Source of the DNA: Granulosicoccus sp963833195
Lineage (GTDB): Bacteria > Pseudomonadota > Gammaproteobacteria > Granulosicoccales > Granulosicoccaceae
Direction: 5' to 3'
Assembly (NCBI GenBank): GCA_963833195.1
Contig: CAWHXF010000027.1
Location: 2,790,001 to 2,854,000 of the forward strand
Length of the DNA stretch: 64,000 bases
The position numbers and the translations under genes are program-made. A model generated the notes under the pieces. It was not told where the DNA came from. It did not search any database and was given only the letters and a program-made list of their open reading frames with translations. The stretch's first letter is position 1; each line of letters opens with the position of its first letter. Positions 41,634 to 50,499 of the stretch are shown here, in pieces.

Positions 41634-42869
41634 ATGGGCATCTTCAGTTTCCTCAAGCGACAGAAGACCCGCCGCGCCGAGGCCGACGCGACGGCGGAAG
41701 CGCCGGCTTCCACCGGCGAGCACGAAGCTCCCGACGCCGCCTCGAACCCGGCCGGATCGGTGTCGCTCGACGACTCGCCGCCGCACGAGGCATCGCCCGA
41801 GGAAGCGTCGCCCGTCGATGCGTCCGCGGCCGAGGCGTCCCGCCCCGAAGCGTCTCCCGCCGAATCGCCATCGGCCGACGCCCTGCCCGCCGAGGCCTTG
41901 TCCGCCGAGGCCTTGTCCGCCGAAGAGCGAGCCGCGGTCGCCGCGCCGCTCGAGAAGAAGCTCGGCCGCACGCGCTCGCGCTTCCGGGACAGCTTCCTCG
42001 ACTTCTTTCTCGGCAGCAAGCCGATCGATGCGGAGCTGCTCGAGGAGCTCGAGAGCCAGCTCATCATGGCGGACGTGGGCATGGACGCGACGGCGAAGGT
42101 CATGGCATCGCTGAACGGCCAGGTCAACCGCTCGGAGGTCAACGACGCCGACGCCCTGCGCGCCGCGCTGCGCGCGCAACTGCTCGGGCTGCTCGTCCCC
42201 GTCGAGGCGCCGCTCGAGATCCCCGAGCGCTCGACGCCGTTCGTGATCCTCGTCGTCGGGGTGAACGGCTCCGGCAAGACCACGACCATCGGCAAGCTCG
42301 CGAAGCAGCTCACCGACGGCGGCGCCAGCGTGATGCTCGCCGCCGGCGACACGTTCCGCGCCGCGGCGGTGGAGCAGCTGAAGACCTGGGGCGAGCGGAA
42401 CGGCGTGCCCGTCGTCTCGCAGGGCAGCGGTGCCGACTCGGCCTCCGTCGTCTTCGATGCGCTGCAGTCGGCCACCGCGCGCGGCATCGACGTGCTGATC
42501 GCGGACACCGCGGGCCGGCTGCACACCCAGTCGAACCTCATGGACGAGCTTGCCAAGGTCAAGCGCGTGCTCGGCAAGATCGACCCCACCGCGCCGCACG
42601 AGACGCTGATCGTGCTGGACGGCACGACGGGCCAGAACGCCCTCGCCCAGGCGCGCGCGTTCCACGACGCCATCGGCCTGTCCGGAATGGCCGTCACGAA
42701 GCTCGACGGCACGGCCAAGGGCGGCATCGTGTTCGCCATCGCCGAGGCGCTCGGGCTGCCCATCCGCTTCATCGGCGTGGGCGAGCGCGTGTTCGACCTG
42801 GAGGTGTTCGAGGCGGAGCGCTTCGTGGACGCGCTCGTGGCCACCGACGACAAGGCCAGGGCCGCGTGA
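41634..42869 (+). CDS. ftsY: Signal recognition particle receptor FtsY
   Basis: 411 residues from ATG 41634 (MGIFSFLKRQK, a membrane-binding start), with GGAG close upstream; a GTG at 41625 is an alternative. An acidic, repeat-rich A domain (about 15-105; AEASP/AEALS units) precedes the N domain and the GTPase G domain: VGVNGSGKTTTIGKLA, DTFRAAAVEQL, DTAGRLHTQ and TKLDGTAKGG. FtsY docks ribosome-SRP complexes at the membrane. A TAGCAT box at 41583-41588 is a probable -10. ftsE starts 19 bp downstream. Confidence 0.97.
   Translation: MGIFSFLKRQKTRRAEADATAEAPASTGEHEAPDAASNPAGSVSLDDSPPHEASPEEASPVDASAAEASRPEASPAESPSADALPAEALSAEALSAEERAAVAAPLEKKLGRTRSRFRDSFLDFFLGSKPIDAELLEELESQLIMADVGMDATAKVMASLNGQVNRSEVNDADALRAALRAQLLGLLVPVEAPLEIPERSTPFVILVVGVNGSGKTTTIGKLAKQLTDGGASVMLAAGDTFRAAAVEQLKTWGERNGVPVVSQGSGADSASVVFDALQSATARGIDVLIADTAGRLHTQSNLMDELAKVKRVLGKIDPTAPHETLIVLDGTTGQNALAQARAFHDAIGLSGMAVTKLDGTAKGGIVFAIAEALGLPIRFIGVGERVFDLEVFEAERFVDALVATDDKARAA
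41889..41918 (+). repeat. 15-bp repeat in acidic domain of ftsY
   Basis: gccgaggccttgtcc occurs twice without change (41889, 41904) and degrades on either side into related AEASP/AEALS codons from about 41785. It suggests slippage growth of the acidic FtsY A domain. Confidence 0.8.
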
Positions 42870-42888
42870 TGACGGGCGGCGACGCGCC

Positions 42889-43638
42889 GTGATCGTCTTC
42901 GACCGCGTCGGCCTCGAGTACCAGCTCGGTCGCTACGCGCTGGACGACGTGAGCTTCCGCATCGAGGCCGGCGCCTTCGTGTTCCTGACCGGGCATTCGG
43001 GCGCGGGCAAGAGCTCCGTGCTGCGGCTGCTCGCCCGCCTCGACCGGCCGACGAGCGGCGACATCCACCTCGGCGACATCGCCTACTCCCGGCTCAAACC
43101 GCGGCACGAGCCGCGGCTCAGGCGCCAGATGGGCATCGTGTTCCAGGACAATCGCCTGCTGGACGATCGCAACGTGTTCGAGAACGTGGCGCTGCCGCTC
43201 GTGATAGGCGGCTACCGGCGCGTCGAGATCGTGCGGCGCGCGGGCGCGGCGCTGGAGCGGGTGGGGCTCGCCGACGCGGCGGGCGAGGCGCCGCGCGTGC
43301 TGTCCGGGGGCGAGCGCCAGCGCGTCGGCATCGCGCGCGCCGTGGTGGCGCGTCCACGCGTGCTGCTGGCCGACGAGCCCACCGGCAACCTGGACGCCGC
43401 CATGAGCGCCGAGATCATGATGCTGTTCGACGACTTCAACGAGGCGGGGGTGACGGTGCTGTTCGCCACGCACGACACCTCGTTGCTGGAGCGTTTCGAG
43501 CACCCGCGGCTGGTGCTCTCGGGCGGGCGGCTGGACCGCCGGGCGAGCGACGCGAACCGCCCGGCGGCGTCGCCCGATCGTGTGGCCGAGGCGCGCGAGG
43601 CCGCGGGCCGGGACGAGCGCCGGAGACGCCGCGCGTGA
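42889..43638 (+). CDS. ftsE: Cell division ATP-binding protein FtsE
   Basis: 249 residues from GTG 42889. Walker A GHSGAGKSSVLRL (about residue 37), Q-loop MGIVFQDNRLL, signature LSGGERQRVGIARAVV and Walker B VLLADEPTGNLD identify FtsE. FtsE and FtsX couple ATP hydrolysis to septal amidase activation. A basic 30-residue tail rich in Arg and Ala extends beyond the usual 222 residues. The stop overlaps ftsX by 4 bp. Confidence 0.95.
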   Translation: MIVFDRVGLEYQLGRYALDDVSFRIEAGAFVFLTGHSGAGKSSVLRLLARLDRPTSGDIHLGDIAYSRLKPRHEPRLRRQMGIVFQDNRLLDDRNVFENVALPLVIGGYRRVEIVRRAGAALERVGLADAAGEAPRVLSGGERQRVGIARAVVARPRVLLADEPTGNLDAAMSAEIMMLFDDFNEAGVTVLFATHDTSLLERFEHPRLVLSGGRLDRRASDANRPAASPDRVAEAREAAGRDERRRRRA

Positions 43639-44597
43639 GCGCGTCGCGCCACGGCTCCGACGCGCTGCCGATGGAGCGCATCGCGGGCTCCCGGTTCTCG
43701 TACACCGCGCGCGGGTACGCCTGGACCGGCACGTTGCGCGGGCTGCGCCAGCGCCCGTTCGCGACCGCGCTGACCTTGCTGGTGCTCGGCACGGTGCTGG
43801 CGTTGCCGACGCTCGTGCTGCTCGCCAACGACGTGCTCGCGACGCTCGCCGGTCGCGCCGGAGGCCAGGCGTCCCTGACGGCCTACCTCGAAGGCGACGT
43901 GCCCGATCTCGCGGGCGCGGACCTCGCCTCGCGCCTCGCCACGCGCGACGACGTGGCCACCGCGCGCTACGTGTCCCGGGACGAGGCGCTCGCCACGCTG
44001 CGCGAGCGCGGCGACATGGGGGCGGCGCTGGATGTGCTGGACGCGAACCCCCTGCCGGGAGCGGTCGTGGTGGAACCCGCGAGCGGCAACCGAGGCGACG
44101 TCGACCGGCTGGCGAGCGTGCTGCGCGGCGAGGCGGGCGTGGAGCGCGTGGCCTTCGACCTGCGCTGGGTGGAGCGCCTCGACGCCGTGCTGCGCCTGGC
44201 GCGCACCGCGGGCTGGCTGCTGGCGGGCTTTCTCACGCTGACGGCGCTGCTGGTGATCGGCAACACCGTGCGCCTTGAGCTGTCGCGCCGCCGGGAGGAG
44301 CGCGAGGTGGCGCACCTGCTGGGCGCGTCACGGGCCTTCGTGGACCGTCCGCTGGTCTATACGGGTCTGCTGTACGGAGCGCTGGCCGGCGTGGTCGCAC
44401 TGGTGCTGGCGCTGGCGAGCTGGGCGGTGCTGGCCGCGCCCGCACGCGACATAGCGCGGCTGTGGGACGCTTCGTTCTCCCCGGCCCTGCCCCTGACCGC
44501 CCTGGCGTGCCTGCCGCTCTTCACCGCCCTGCTGGGCCTGGTCGGGGCCGTCTCCACGCTGCTTCGGGGAACGGATCGGCTGTCCGCGCGGGCATAG
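43635..44597 (+). CDS. ftsX: Cell division permease FtsX
   Basis: 320 residues from GTG 43635, with four membrane helices (first about 45-65; the others at about 195-215, 245-265 and 290-310). Between helices 1 and 2 lies the periplasmic loop that contacts the EnvC-type activator, and VRLELSRRREEREVAHLLGASRAF (cytoplasmic) is the conserved post-helix-2 segment, quoted here only as positions 205-225 with key EEREV. It pairs with the upstream FtsE. A 207-bp leader with regulatory sites separates it from rpoH. Confidence 0.94.
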   Translation: MSASRHGSDALPMERIAGSRFSYTARGYAWTGTLRGLRQRPFATALTLLVLGTVLALPTLVLLANDVLATLAGRAGGQASLTAYLEGDVPDLAGADLASRLATRDDVATARYVSRDEALATLRERGDMGAALDVLDANPLPGAVVVEPASGNRGDVDRLASVLRGEAGVERVAFDLRWVERLDAVLRLARTAGWLLAGFLTLTALLVIGNTVRLELSRRREEREVAHLLGASRAFVDRPLVYTGLLYGALAGVVALVLALASWAVLAAPARDIARLWDASFSPALPLTALACLPLFTALLGLVGAVSTLLRGTDRLSARA

Positions 44598-44709
44598 GTG
44601 AAACGATCGGCCGAAGCTACAACGGAAGATCCGGCAAGCTCTTGATTCCGTAAGATATTGCACATAGAGGAAGGTATGGGGACGCCGCCTTCCACCATCA
44701 AGTTTCCAC

Positions 44710-44737
44710 GGAACTTCGCCGCCATCTGGCACTCATA
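44710..44737 (+). promoter_or_regulatory. SigmaE-like promoter of rpoH
   Basis: GGAACTT at 44710-44716 matches the sigmaE -35 consensus exactly. After a 16-nt spacer, TCATA (44733-44737) corresponds to the sigmaE -10 TCTGA/TCTAA at its T, C and final A. E. coli rpoH P3 is a sigmaE promoter with the same -35 core and spacing, so this arrangement is expected functionally. It overlaps the inverted repeat described next. Confidence 0.6.
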
Positions 44738-44752
44738 GACTGTGAGTGCCAG
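44726..44752 (+). promoter_or_regulatory. CIRCE-like inverted repeat in rpoH leader
   Basis: ctggcactc - 9 nt - gagtgccag is a perfect inverted repeat with the exact 9-N-9 geometry of CIRCE, the HrcA operator (TTAGCACTC-N9-GAGTGCTAA); each half matches 7 of 9 bases. It covers the sigmaE-like -10 and the expected transcription start, a classic repressor position, and ends 52 bp before the rpoH ATG. An RNA hairpin role is an alternative. Confidence 0.6.
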
Positions 44753-44804
44753 CGGTGCCTTCGGGGCCGCCGGCGCAGTGATCAGCAAGGGGGTAGTACC
44801 AACC

Positions 44805-45680
44805 ATGAGCACCGCCATCAGCACGAACAGCAAATCCGCCGCCGTAGCGCTTCCCGTCGTCAGCGACGACCTGAACGGCTACTTCTCGCGCATCGCCAAC
44901 ATCGAGCTCCTCACCGTCGAGCAGGAGCAGGCCATCGCCCGTCGCCTGCGCGACGAGGGGGATCTGGAGGCCGCGCGTCAGCTCGTCATGTCGCAGCTTC
45001 GCTTCGTCGTGCACATCGCGCGCAGCTACAAGGGCTACGGACTGCCCATGAGCGACCTCATCCAGGAAGGCAACATCGGCCTGATGAAGGCGGTGAAGCG
45101 CTTCGACCCGGACGTGGGCGTGCGTCTCATCTCGTTCGCCGTGCACTGGATTCGCGCCGAGATCCACGAGTACGTCATCCGCAACTGGCGCATCGTCAAG
45201 GTCGCCACGACGAAGGCCCAGCGCAAGCTCTTCTTCAAGCTGCGCAGCGAGAAGAAGGCACTGAACTGGTTCAGCGCCGACGAGGTCGGGCGTGTCGCCG
45301 AGGATCTGAACGTCGACGAGAAGGTCGTCATCGAGATGGAATCGCGCATGCACGGCCACGACACGGCGTTCGACGCGCCGGTCGGCGCCAGCGAGGAGCG
45401 GCTGAGCCTGTCGCCCGCCGACGTGCTCTTCGAGTCCGCGGACGATCCGTCCATGGTCATCGAGGAGGCCGACGGGCGCGAGAAGTCCGAGGCGGGCCTC
45501 GCGGCCGGCATCGAGACGCTCGACGAGCGCAGCCGCACTATCCTGGAGCGCCGCTGGCTGTCGGACGAGAAATCCACCCTGCACGAGCTCGCCGGGGAGT
45601 ACGGCGTCTCGGCCGAGCGCATCCGCCAGATCGAGAAGGCGGCCATGAACAAGGTGAAGCAGCACCTGCTGGCGGCCTGA
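44805..45680 (+). CDS. rpoH: RNA polymerase sigma-32 factor (heat shock)
   Basis: 291 residues from ATG 44805 (MSTAISTNSKSAAV). Sigma region 2 includes DLIQEGNIGLMKAVKRFDP and RLISFAVHWIRAEIHEYV; the RpoH box reads QRKLFFKLRSEKK, which separates RpoH from other sigma factors. Region 4 ends with LAGEYGVSAERIRQIEKAAM. It directs transcription of chaperone and protease genes at high temperature. An upstream GTG (44742) lies in the inverted repeat and is rejected. Next to ftsEX as in E. coli. Confidence 0.97.
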   Translation: MSTAISTNSKSAAVALPVVSDDLNGYFSRIANIELLTVEQEQAIARRLRDEGDLEAARQLVMSQLRFVVHIARSYKGYGLPMSDLIQEGNIGLMKAVKRFDPDVGVRLISFAVHWIRAEIHEYVIRNWRIVKVATTKAQRKLFFKLRSEKKALNWFSADEVGRVAEDLNVDEKVVIEMESRMHGHDTAFDAPVGASEERLSLSPADVLFESADDPSMVIEEADGREKSEAGLAAGIETLDERSRTILERRWLSDEKSTLHELAGEYGVSAERIRQIEKAAMNKVKQHLLAA

Positions 45681-45688
45681 CGCGCGGT

Positions 45689-45722
45689 CCGGCGACCCGG
45701 GACCCACCAACCGGGTCGCCGG
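45689..45722. terminator. Bidirectional hairpin between rpoH and histidine kinase
   Basis: A perfect 12-bp stem (ccggcgacccgg / ccgggtcgccgg) with a 10-nt loop lies 8 nt after the rpoH stop, between convergent genes. There is no U-run on either strand, but the stability and position fit a terminator for both. Confidence 0.6.
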
Positions 45723-45773
45723 GTCACACCGGGTCGACGATCGGGCCAACGGGAGGCGGACGACGGGCGGCGA

Positions 45774-47342
45774 CTACTGCATGGCCGCCGCCTTCTCCCT
45801 CGGACAGTCCCGGTCGAAGCTCACTTCGAAGCGCAGTCCCGGCGCGTTGTCGGACAGCACGACCCGGCCGCAGTGCAGGTCGGCCACCGCCTTCACCAGG
45901 CTCAGGCCCAGACCCGTGCCCCGCGTCGAGCGACTGTTCTCCATGCGGTAGAGCCGCTGCAGCACCTTCTCGCGCTCGGCTTCCGGTACGCCGGGGCCAC
46001 GATCGTTGACCGACAGCCACACGTGTCCGTCGCGACGACCGCCCGCGATCTCGATCACGCCGGCTTCCGGATGGTCGCCCGTCCGGCCGCAGTGATGCAC
46101 CGCGTTCTCGACGAGGTTCACCACCAGCTGCATGACGAGCTCCCGATCGCCGTACATCGGCAGCGAACCGGTCGGATCGAAACCGAGCCGCAGCGCCGTG
46201 CAGGACTCCTCCACGACCGGCTCGTAGATCTCGCCTACCGTGCGCAGCACCTCGGTCAGGTCGAAGTGCTCGAAGCGCTTGCGTCGCGCGCCGCTCTCGA
46301 TCTGCGACACGCGCAGAAGCGCCTCGAAGGTCTGGTTGATGTGGCGCGCCTCCTCTATCGCCTCGTCCAGCGAGCGCTCGAGCCGGGACGTGTCGAGGGC
46401 GCCGATGTCGGCGACCGCCTCTTCCAGGTGGATGTAGAGCCGGTTCAGCGGCGTCTTCAAGTCGTGGGCGATCGCGGTGGAGACACCCCGCATGGCATCG
46501 ACGTTGCGGGCCAGCCGCTCCAGCGCCGCGTTCACGGTGAGAGCCATGTCGTCGATGCTGTCCTGCGCGGGGGAGATCGGCAGACGCATGGCGAGGTTGC
46601 CGCCCGCCAGACGCTCCAGCGCCCCGGACCAGCCCTCGGTGCGCCTGCGCAAGCGCTGCGCGATGAAGGCCGCGAACATCAGGGCCAGCGTCGTGGAAAC
46701 GGCGAACATGAGCAGCAGGCAGTGCCCGGCCACGTCGCGCATCTCGGTCAGCGGCCCGAGGCTCTTCCCGAGCGAGAGCGTGTAGTCCCCGAGCGGCACG
46801 GTCAGGAAGCGATACTGGTCGTGACCGGACTCCGTGCCGAGTTCGAAGCCACGCACCACGCTCCAGCCCTCGTGCATGGGCGCCACCGGCACGTTGCCGC
46901 CGATGCGCTCGCCCTCGGGATCGGCCAGGAAGAAGCCGAGGCTGGAGCGCATGGGCAGCAGCTCCGGTCCGCGCGACAGCTCCAGCACCCGCTCGATGCC
47001 ACCGCCCTCGAAGGCCGCCCCGATCAACGCGTAGCGCTCGAGCAGGGCGTCGTCGATGCGGCTCAGCACGCGCTGCTGCAGCGTCTCGTAGGCACCCCAG
47101 CCCGCGAACCCCAGGCACACGTTGAACAGCAGCCAGAAGGTGAAGCCGATGCGGAAGGCGACGCTCTTGAGCAGCGGCGAGCGGGCGAACAGGGACTTGC
47201 GGACGCCTTGCCAGAGCGTGGAAGGGCGCGGACAGGTGGAGCGATCGACGACGAGCGGTCCGGTATCCCCGAGCACGCTCGGCGGCGACGTCCGGGCGGC
47301 GCCCGTCAGCTCGCCGGACAGCTGCGAGGGGTTGGCCGCCAT
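45774..47342 (-). CDS. Sensor histidine kinase (EnvZ/PhoQ-type)
   Basis: 522 residues from ATG 47342. Two membrane helices (about 65-85 and 210-235) flank a periplasmic sensor of about 125 residues. A HAMP linker is followed by STAIAHDLKTPLNRLYIHLE (phospho-His at about residue 315), N-box NLVENAVHHCG, G1 DRGPGVP and G2 GTGLGLSLVKAVA. It pairs with the response regulator just upstream, whose stop overlaps its ATG. The stimulus is unknown. The catalytic residues look complete. Confidence 0.93.
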   Translation of the reverse strand: MAANPSQLSGELTGAARTSPPSVLGDTGPLVVDRSTCPRPSTLWQGVRKSLFARSPLLKSVAFRIGFTFWLLFNVCLGFAGWGAYETLQQRVLSRIDDALLERYALIGAAFEGGGIERVLELSRGPELLPMRSSLGFFLADPEGERIGGNVPVAPMHEGWSVVRGFELGTESGHDQYRFLTVPLGDYTLSLGKSLGPLTEMRDVAGHCLLLMFAVSTTLALMFAAFIAQRLRRRTEGWSGALERLAGGNLAMRLPISPAQDSIDDMALTVNAALERLARNVDAMRGVSTAIAHDLKTPLNRLYIHLEEAVADIGALDTSRLERSLDEAIEEARHINQTFEALLRVSQIESGARRKRFEHFDLTEVLRTVGEIYEPVVEESCTALRLGFDPTGSLPMYGDRELVMQLVVNLVENAVHHCGRTGDHPEAGVIEIAGGRRDGHVWLSVNDRGPGVPEAEREKVLQRLYRMENSRSTRGTGLGLSLVKAVADLHCGRVVLSDNAPGLRFEVSFDRDCPREKAAAMQ

Positions 47343-48022
47343 CAGCGCGGGGGCCTCATGCTGTAGCCGAGATTCCTGATCGTGTGCAGCAGCGGTTCCG
47401 CGAACGGCTTGTCCATCTTGCCGCGCAGCCTGGAGATGTGAGTCTCGACGACGCTCGTCTTCGGATCGAAGTGGAAGTCCCACACCTGCTCGAGCAGCAT
47501 GGTGCGGCTGACCACGCGGCCGGCGTTGCGCATCAGTACCTCCAGCAGCGTGAACTCGCGCGGCTGCAGGTCGATCTCGACGTCGCCGCGACGGGCCGTG
47601 CGCGACAGCAGATCCAGGTGCAGGTCCCCGACCTCGAGCTTCGTGATCTCGCCGGTGGTCGCCGCCGGACGACGCGCCAGCGCGTTCACGCGAGCCAGGA
47701 GCTCGGAGAACGCGAAGGGCTTGGTCAGGTAGTCGTCGGCACCGGCCTCCAGCCCCTCCACGCGATCGTCCACGCCGGACACGGCGGTCAGGAAGATGGC
47801 CGGGGTGCGATCGCCGGAGGCGCGCAGGGACTTCAGCACGGCCATGCCGTCCATGCCGGGCATCATGCGATCGAGCACGAGGATGTCGTAGTCGCCCTGC
47901 AGCGCCTGGATCATCGCCTGGCGTCCGTCGGGCAGCGCGTCCACGACGTGGCCGGCCTCGGTGAAACCGCGCGTGACGTACTCGGCGAGCCGCGCGTCGT
48001 CCTCGGCGAGCAGGATGTGCAT
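47342..48022 (-). CDS. OmpR/PhoB-family response regulator
   Basis: 226 residues from ATG 48022 with GAGGAA upstream. The receiver starts MHILLAEDDARLAEYV, has phospho-Asp in ILVLDRMMPGMDG, Thr in IFLTA and Lys in YLTKPF. A winged-helix domain ends with VVETHISRLRGKMDKP and TIRNLGYSM, typical of OmpR/PhoB regulators. It forms a two-component operon with the kinase. The frame continues upstream to 48124 but without conservation. Confidence 0.95.
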   Translation of the reverse strand: MHILLAEDDARLAEYVTRGFTEAGHVVDALPDGRQAMIQALQGDYDILVLDRMMPGMDGMAVLKSLRASGDRTPAIFLTAVSGVDDRVEGLEAGADDYLTKPFAFSELLARVNALARRPAATTGEITKLEVGDLHLDLLSRTARRGDVEIDLQPREFTLLEVLMRNAGRVVSRTMLLEQVWDFHFDPKTSVVETHISRLRGKMDKPFAEPLLHTIRNLGYSMRPPR

Positions 48023-48120
48023 GATCGGTTCCTCCGCGGTGTGCGCGGCACGCCGGTGCGAGCGGGCCGCCGCGCCGGCGACGGCCGGCGCCCGCGAAGA
48101 GTAGCGCGCGAGGCGTTCGA

Positions 48121-48432
48121 TCATTCCGTGGAGCCGGTGTACCCGATGACCGAGGCCGGTACGGCGGCGCGCACCGTGGCGAGGCCGGAGCCCTGATCGG
48201 TGGCCGCCGGCAAGCCGCTCACCGCCTTGCCGGCGCCCGGCGCGACCGGCACGGGGAGGCTGAAGGAGCCGCCCAGGTCGTCTCCGGGCAGGCGATCGTG
48301 CGTCAGGGCCTGCGCCGCGCCGGTGCTCGACAGCGCGCCGAGCGCGACGGCCACGAGGGCCACGCGGGCGATGCCGGGCGAGACGCGGGCGCGTCGGCCG
48401 GACCTGCCGGGGAAGCCGGAAGAGGTGGACAT
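48121..48432 (-). CDS. Small secreted hypothetical protein
   Basis: 103 residues from ATG 48432. A basic start (GRSGRRARVSPGIARVA), a hydrophobic stretch and AAQA give a signal peptide (about residues 1-41); the mature part of about 60 residues is Gly/Ala/Val-rich and has no recognised motif. It precedes the two-component genes on the same strand, 98 bp before the regulator start, so it may be a signal or substrate of the system. That link is speculative. Confidence 0.6.
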   Translation of the reverse strand: MSTSSGFPGRSGRRARVSPGIARVALVAVALGALSSTGAAQALTHDRLPGDDLGGSFSLPVPVAPGAGKAVSGLPAATDQGSGLATVRAAVPASVIGYTGSTE

Positions 48433-48577
48433 GGCGATTCGAACCGGTGACGGGTGTGAATGCGCACTATCGACGCGCCACCTCGCACCCGACTCGCGCC
48501 CCGCTTACCGATTCGTATGGGAATGCCCGCCGGCACCTTCGGGACGCGCCCCGCGCGAACGCGCCGACGCGCTCCGT

Positions 48578-49537
48578 TCAGGAGCGGCCGCGTACGCTGC
48601 GAGCGTTGTCCACCGCGAACCCGTCGCGCGCCGCCTCCACCAGGCGAACGACGCTCGCGTGCCGCAGGCGCCGCTCCGGGGCGATGGCCACGAGCTGCTC
48701 GGTCACGCCGTCGCAGGTACCGAGCAGGGTCGCGTGGTAGCTGCGCGCGATGGCCTCGCGCATGGTCACGGGCGCCGGGAACGCGCCCAGCCCGGCATCG
48801 CCGAACGTCTTCATGAGCGCACCGTCGGCGAACTCGGCGACGACGCGCGGCTCGATGCCCTGACCATCGAACCAGGTGTCCAGCCGGCGCCTGAGCGCGT
48901 TGGTGGAATCGGGCAGCAGGACCGCGGCCCCGTCGAGCGAGCGCGGAAAGCCCTCGGCAAGACTGCCGGCCAGGGCCTCCGCGGCGTAGAAGCCGATGCC
49001 GCTTTCTCCGAGCGGGTGGTTCCAGGCGCGGATGCCGAAGCCCGTCGGCACGGGCCGGTCCGAGAGCACCAGATCGAGCTCGTGCCCGGCGAGCTGCCCG
49101 AGCAGCGTCTCGAGCGAGCCTTCGACGCAGCGCAGCCGTACCCGCGGGCCGTCCTGGCGATCCGCCTCGCTGTCGCGCAGCACCGGGGCAAGCACGTGGC
49201 AGGCAACGAGCTTGGGCACGGCGTCCACGATGCCGATGCGCAGCGTCTCGGTGCCGCCGACATCGTGTCTGAGCCGATGCGCGAGCTCCCCGCCGATGGC
49301 GAAGATGCGCGCGCTGTACTCGTGCACCAGTCGCCCCGTCTCGGTCAGCGCCAGGCCCCGGCCGACGCGCTCGAACAGCGGCTCGCCGATCGCCTCCTCG
49401 AGCAGCTTCACCTGCCCGCTCACGGTCTGCGGCGTCAGGTGCAGCCGCTCGGCGGCACGCACCACGCTGCCCTCGCTCGCGACCTCGTGGAACTGGCGCA
49501 GGTGCCCGTAGTTCAGGTGCCTGAGGGAGTTCGGCAT
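48578..49537 (-). CDS. nhaR: LysR-family transcriptional activator, NhaR-like
   Basis: 319 residues from ATG 49537. The helix-turn-helix LNYGHLRQFHEVASEGSVVR continues AAERLHLTPQTVSGQVKLLEE, which closely follows E. coli NhaR (LNYNHL...LTPQT). The effector domain has ELDLVLSDRPVPTGFGIR, again NhaR-like. NhaR activates Na+/H+ antiporter genes in response to Na+ and alkaline pH. Here it is coupled by a TGATG overlap to a CaCA antiporter and lies divergent from mrpA-G, so sodium control is a well-supported inference. Confidence 0.85.
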   Translation of the reverse strand: MPNSLRHLNYGHLRQFHEVASEGSVVRAAERLHLTPQTVSGQVKLLEEAIGEPLFERVGRGLALTETGRLVHEYSARIFAIGGELAHRLRHDVGGTETLRIGIVDAVPKLVACHVLAPVLRDSEADRQDGPRVRLRCVEGSLETLLGQLAGHELDLVLSDRPVPTGFGIRAWNHPLGESGIGFYAAEALAGSLAEGFPRSLDGAAVLLPDSTNALRRRLDTWFDGQGIEPRVVAEFADGALMKTFGDAGLGAFPAPVTMREAIARSYHATLLGTCDGVTEQLVAIAPERRLRHASVVRLVEAARDGFAVDNARSVRGRS

Positions 49538-50499
49538 CAGCTGAGAAGCCCCGTCACGTAGACGCCGTAGCCGACCAGCAGGGCCGCCCCGACCGGGCGC
49601 GAGATGCGCCCGAGACCCCATGCGAGGGCGGCGAGCAGGAACGCCGAGCCCAGCAGGAACGCGTAGGTGAACGTGCCGAGGCCGCTGCCGTCGATGGGGG
49701 TCAGCACGCCCGCCGCACCCAGCACCAACCCGAGGTTCATGATGTTCGAGCCCACGACGTTGCCGATCGCGAGGTCCACCTCACGCTTCATGACCGCGAC
49801 GATGGTGGCGGCAATCTCCGGCAGGCTGGTCCCGATGGAGGTGACGGTGAGCGCGATCACGGCCTCCGACACGCCGAACAGCGTGGCGATGTTGGTGCCG
49901 CTCCAGATCAGGGCCTCGGCGCCGGCGATCAGCGCGGCGATGCCCAGGCCCGACCACAGTGCGCTGGTGGCGAGCGTGTCGGGAATCTCCTCGTCGACGG
50001 CGTCCGCCCCGACCAGGCTGCCGGCGATACCGTCGCCACCGCCCGAGGCGAGCGCGTCCGGGCCGCGCGTGGCCCACCACAGACCGCCCGCGCACGCCGC
50101 CAGCAGCAACACACCGTCCAGGCGCGAGACCGTCTGATCGAGCAGCAGCAGCACGGCGAGCACCGTGATGGCGCACATCACCGGGATCTGCCGACGCACG
50201 ATGATCCGCTGCACGGGCAGCGCGACGATCACGGCGCCGATACCCAGTACGATGAGCGTGTTCACCACGTTCGAGCCGATGGCGTTGCCCGCGGCGATGC
50301 CGCCGTAGCCCTGCAGGGCGGCGCCCGCGCTCACGAAGAGCTCGGGCGCGCTGGTGCCGAGCGAGACGAGCAGCAGGCCGACGGCGGCCGGGGGCAGGTT
50401 CAGCTTCGCGCCGAGGCCCTGCATGCCGCGGATCAGCCAGTCGCCGCCGAAGTAGAGGGCGACGCAGCCCAGCACGAGCACGAGCAGATAGACGAGCAT
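49537..50499 (-). CDS. CaCA-family calcium/sodium antiporter (YrbG-like)
   Basis: 320 residues with ten membrane helices and the duplicated alpha motifs: LLLVSLGTSAPELFVS with GNAIGSNVVNTL in the first half, and TVTSIGTSLPEIAATI with GNVVGSNIMNLG in the second. These Glu-containing repeats define Na+/Ca2+ exchangers. It would exchange Na+ (or K+) for Ca2+ at the inner membrane. The stop overlaps the nhaR ATG, so the two are translationally coupled. Confidence 0.93.
   Translation of the reverse strand: MLVYLLVLVLGCVALYFGGDWLIRGMQGLGAKLNLPPAAVGLLLVSLGTSAPELFVSAGAALQGYGGIAAGNAIGSNVVNTLIVLGIGAVIVALPVQRIIVRRQIPVMCAITVLAVLLLLDQTVSRLDGVLLLAACAGGLWWATRGPDALASGGGDGIAGSLVGADAVDEEIPDTLATSALWSGLGIAALIAGAEALIWSGTNIATLFGVSEAVIALTVTSIGTSLPEIAATIVAVMKREVDLAIGNVVGSNIMNLGLVLGAAGVLTPIDGSGLGTFTYAFLLGSAFLLAALAWGLGRISRPVGAALLVGYGVYVTGLLS

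Noticed and set aside
44726..44752. Sigma54 promoter (TGGCAC) in the rpoH leader
   Set aside because: TGGCAC is present but no GC dinucleotide with TTGC spacing follows; the sequence is better explained by the inverted repeat.
44742..44804. Upstream GTG start of rpoH
   Set aside because: It lies inside the inverted repeat at the expected transcription start; the ATG at 44805 gives the normal N-terminus.
45724..47366. Large frames on both strands over the histidine kinase
   Set aside because: Shadow frames without motif content; the kinase motifs are complete in the chosen frame.
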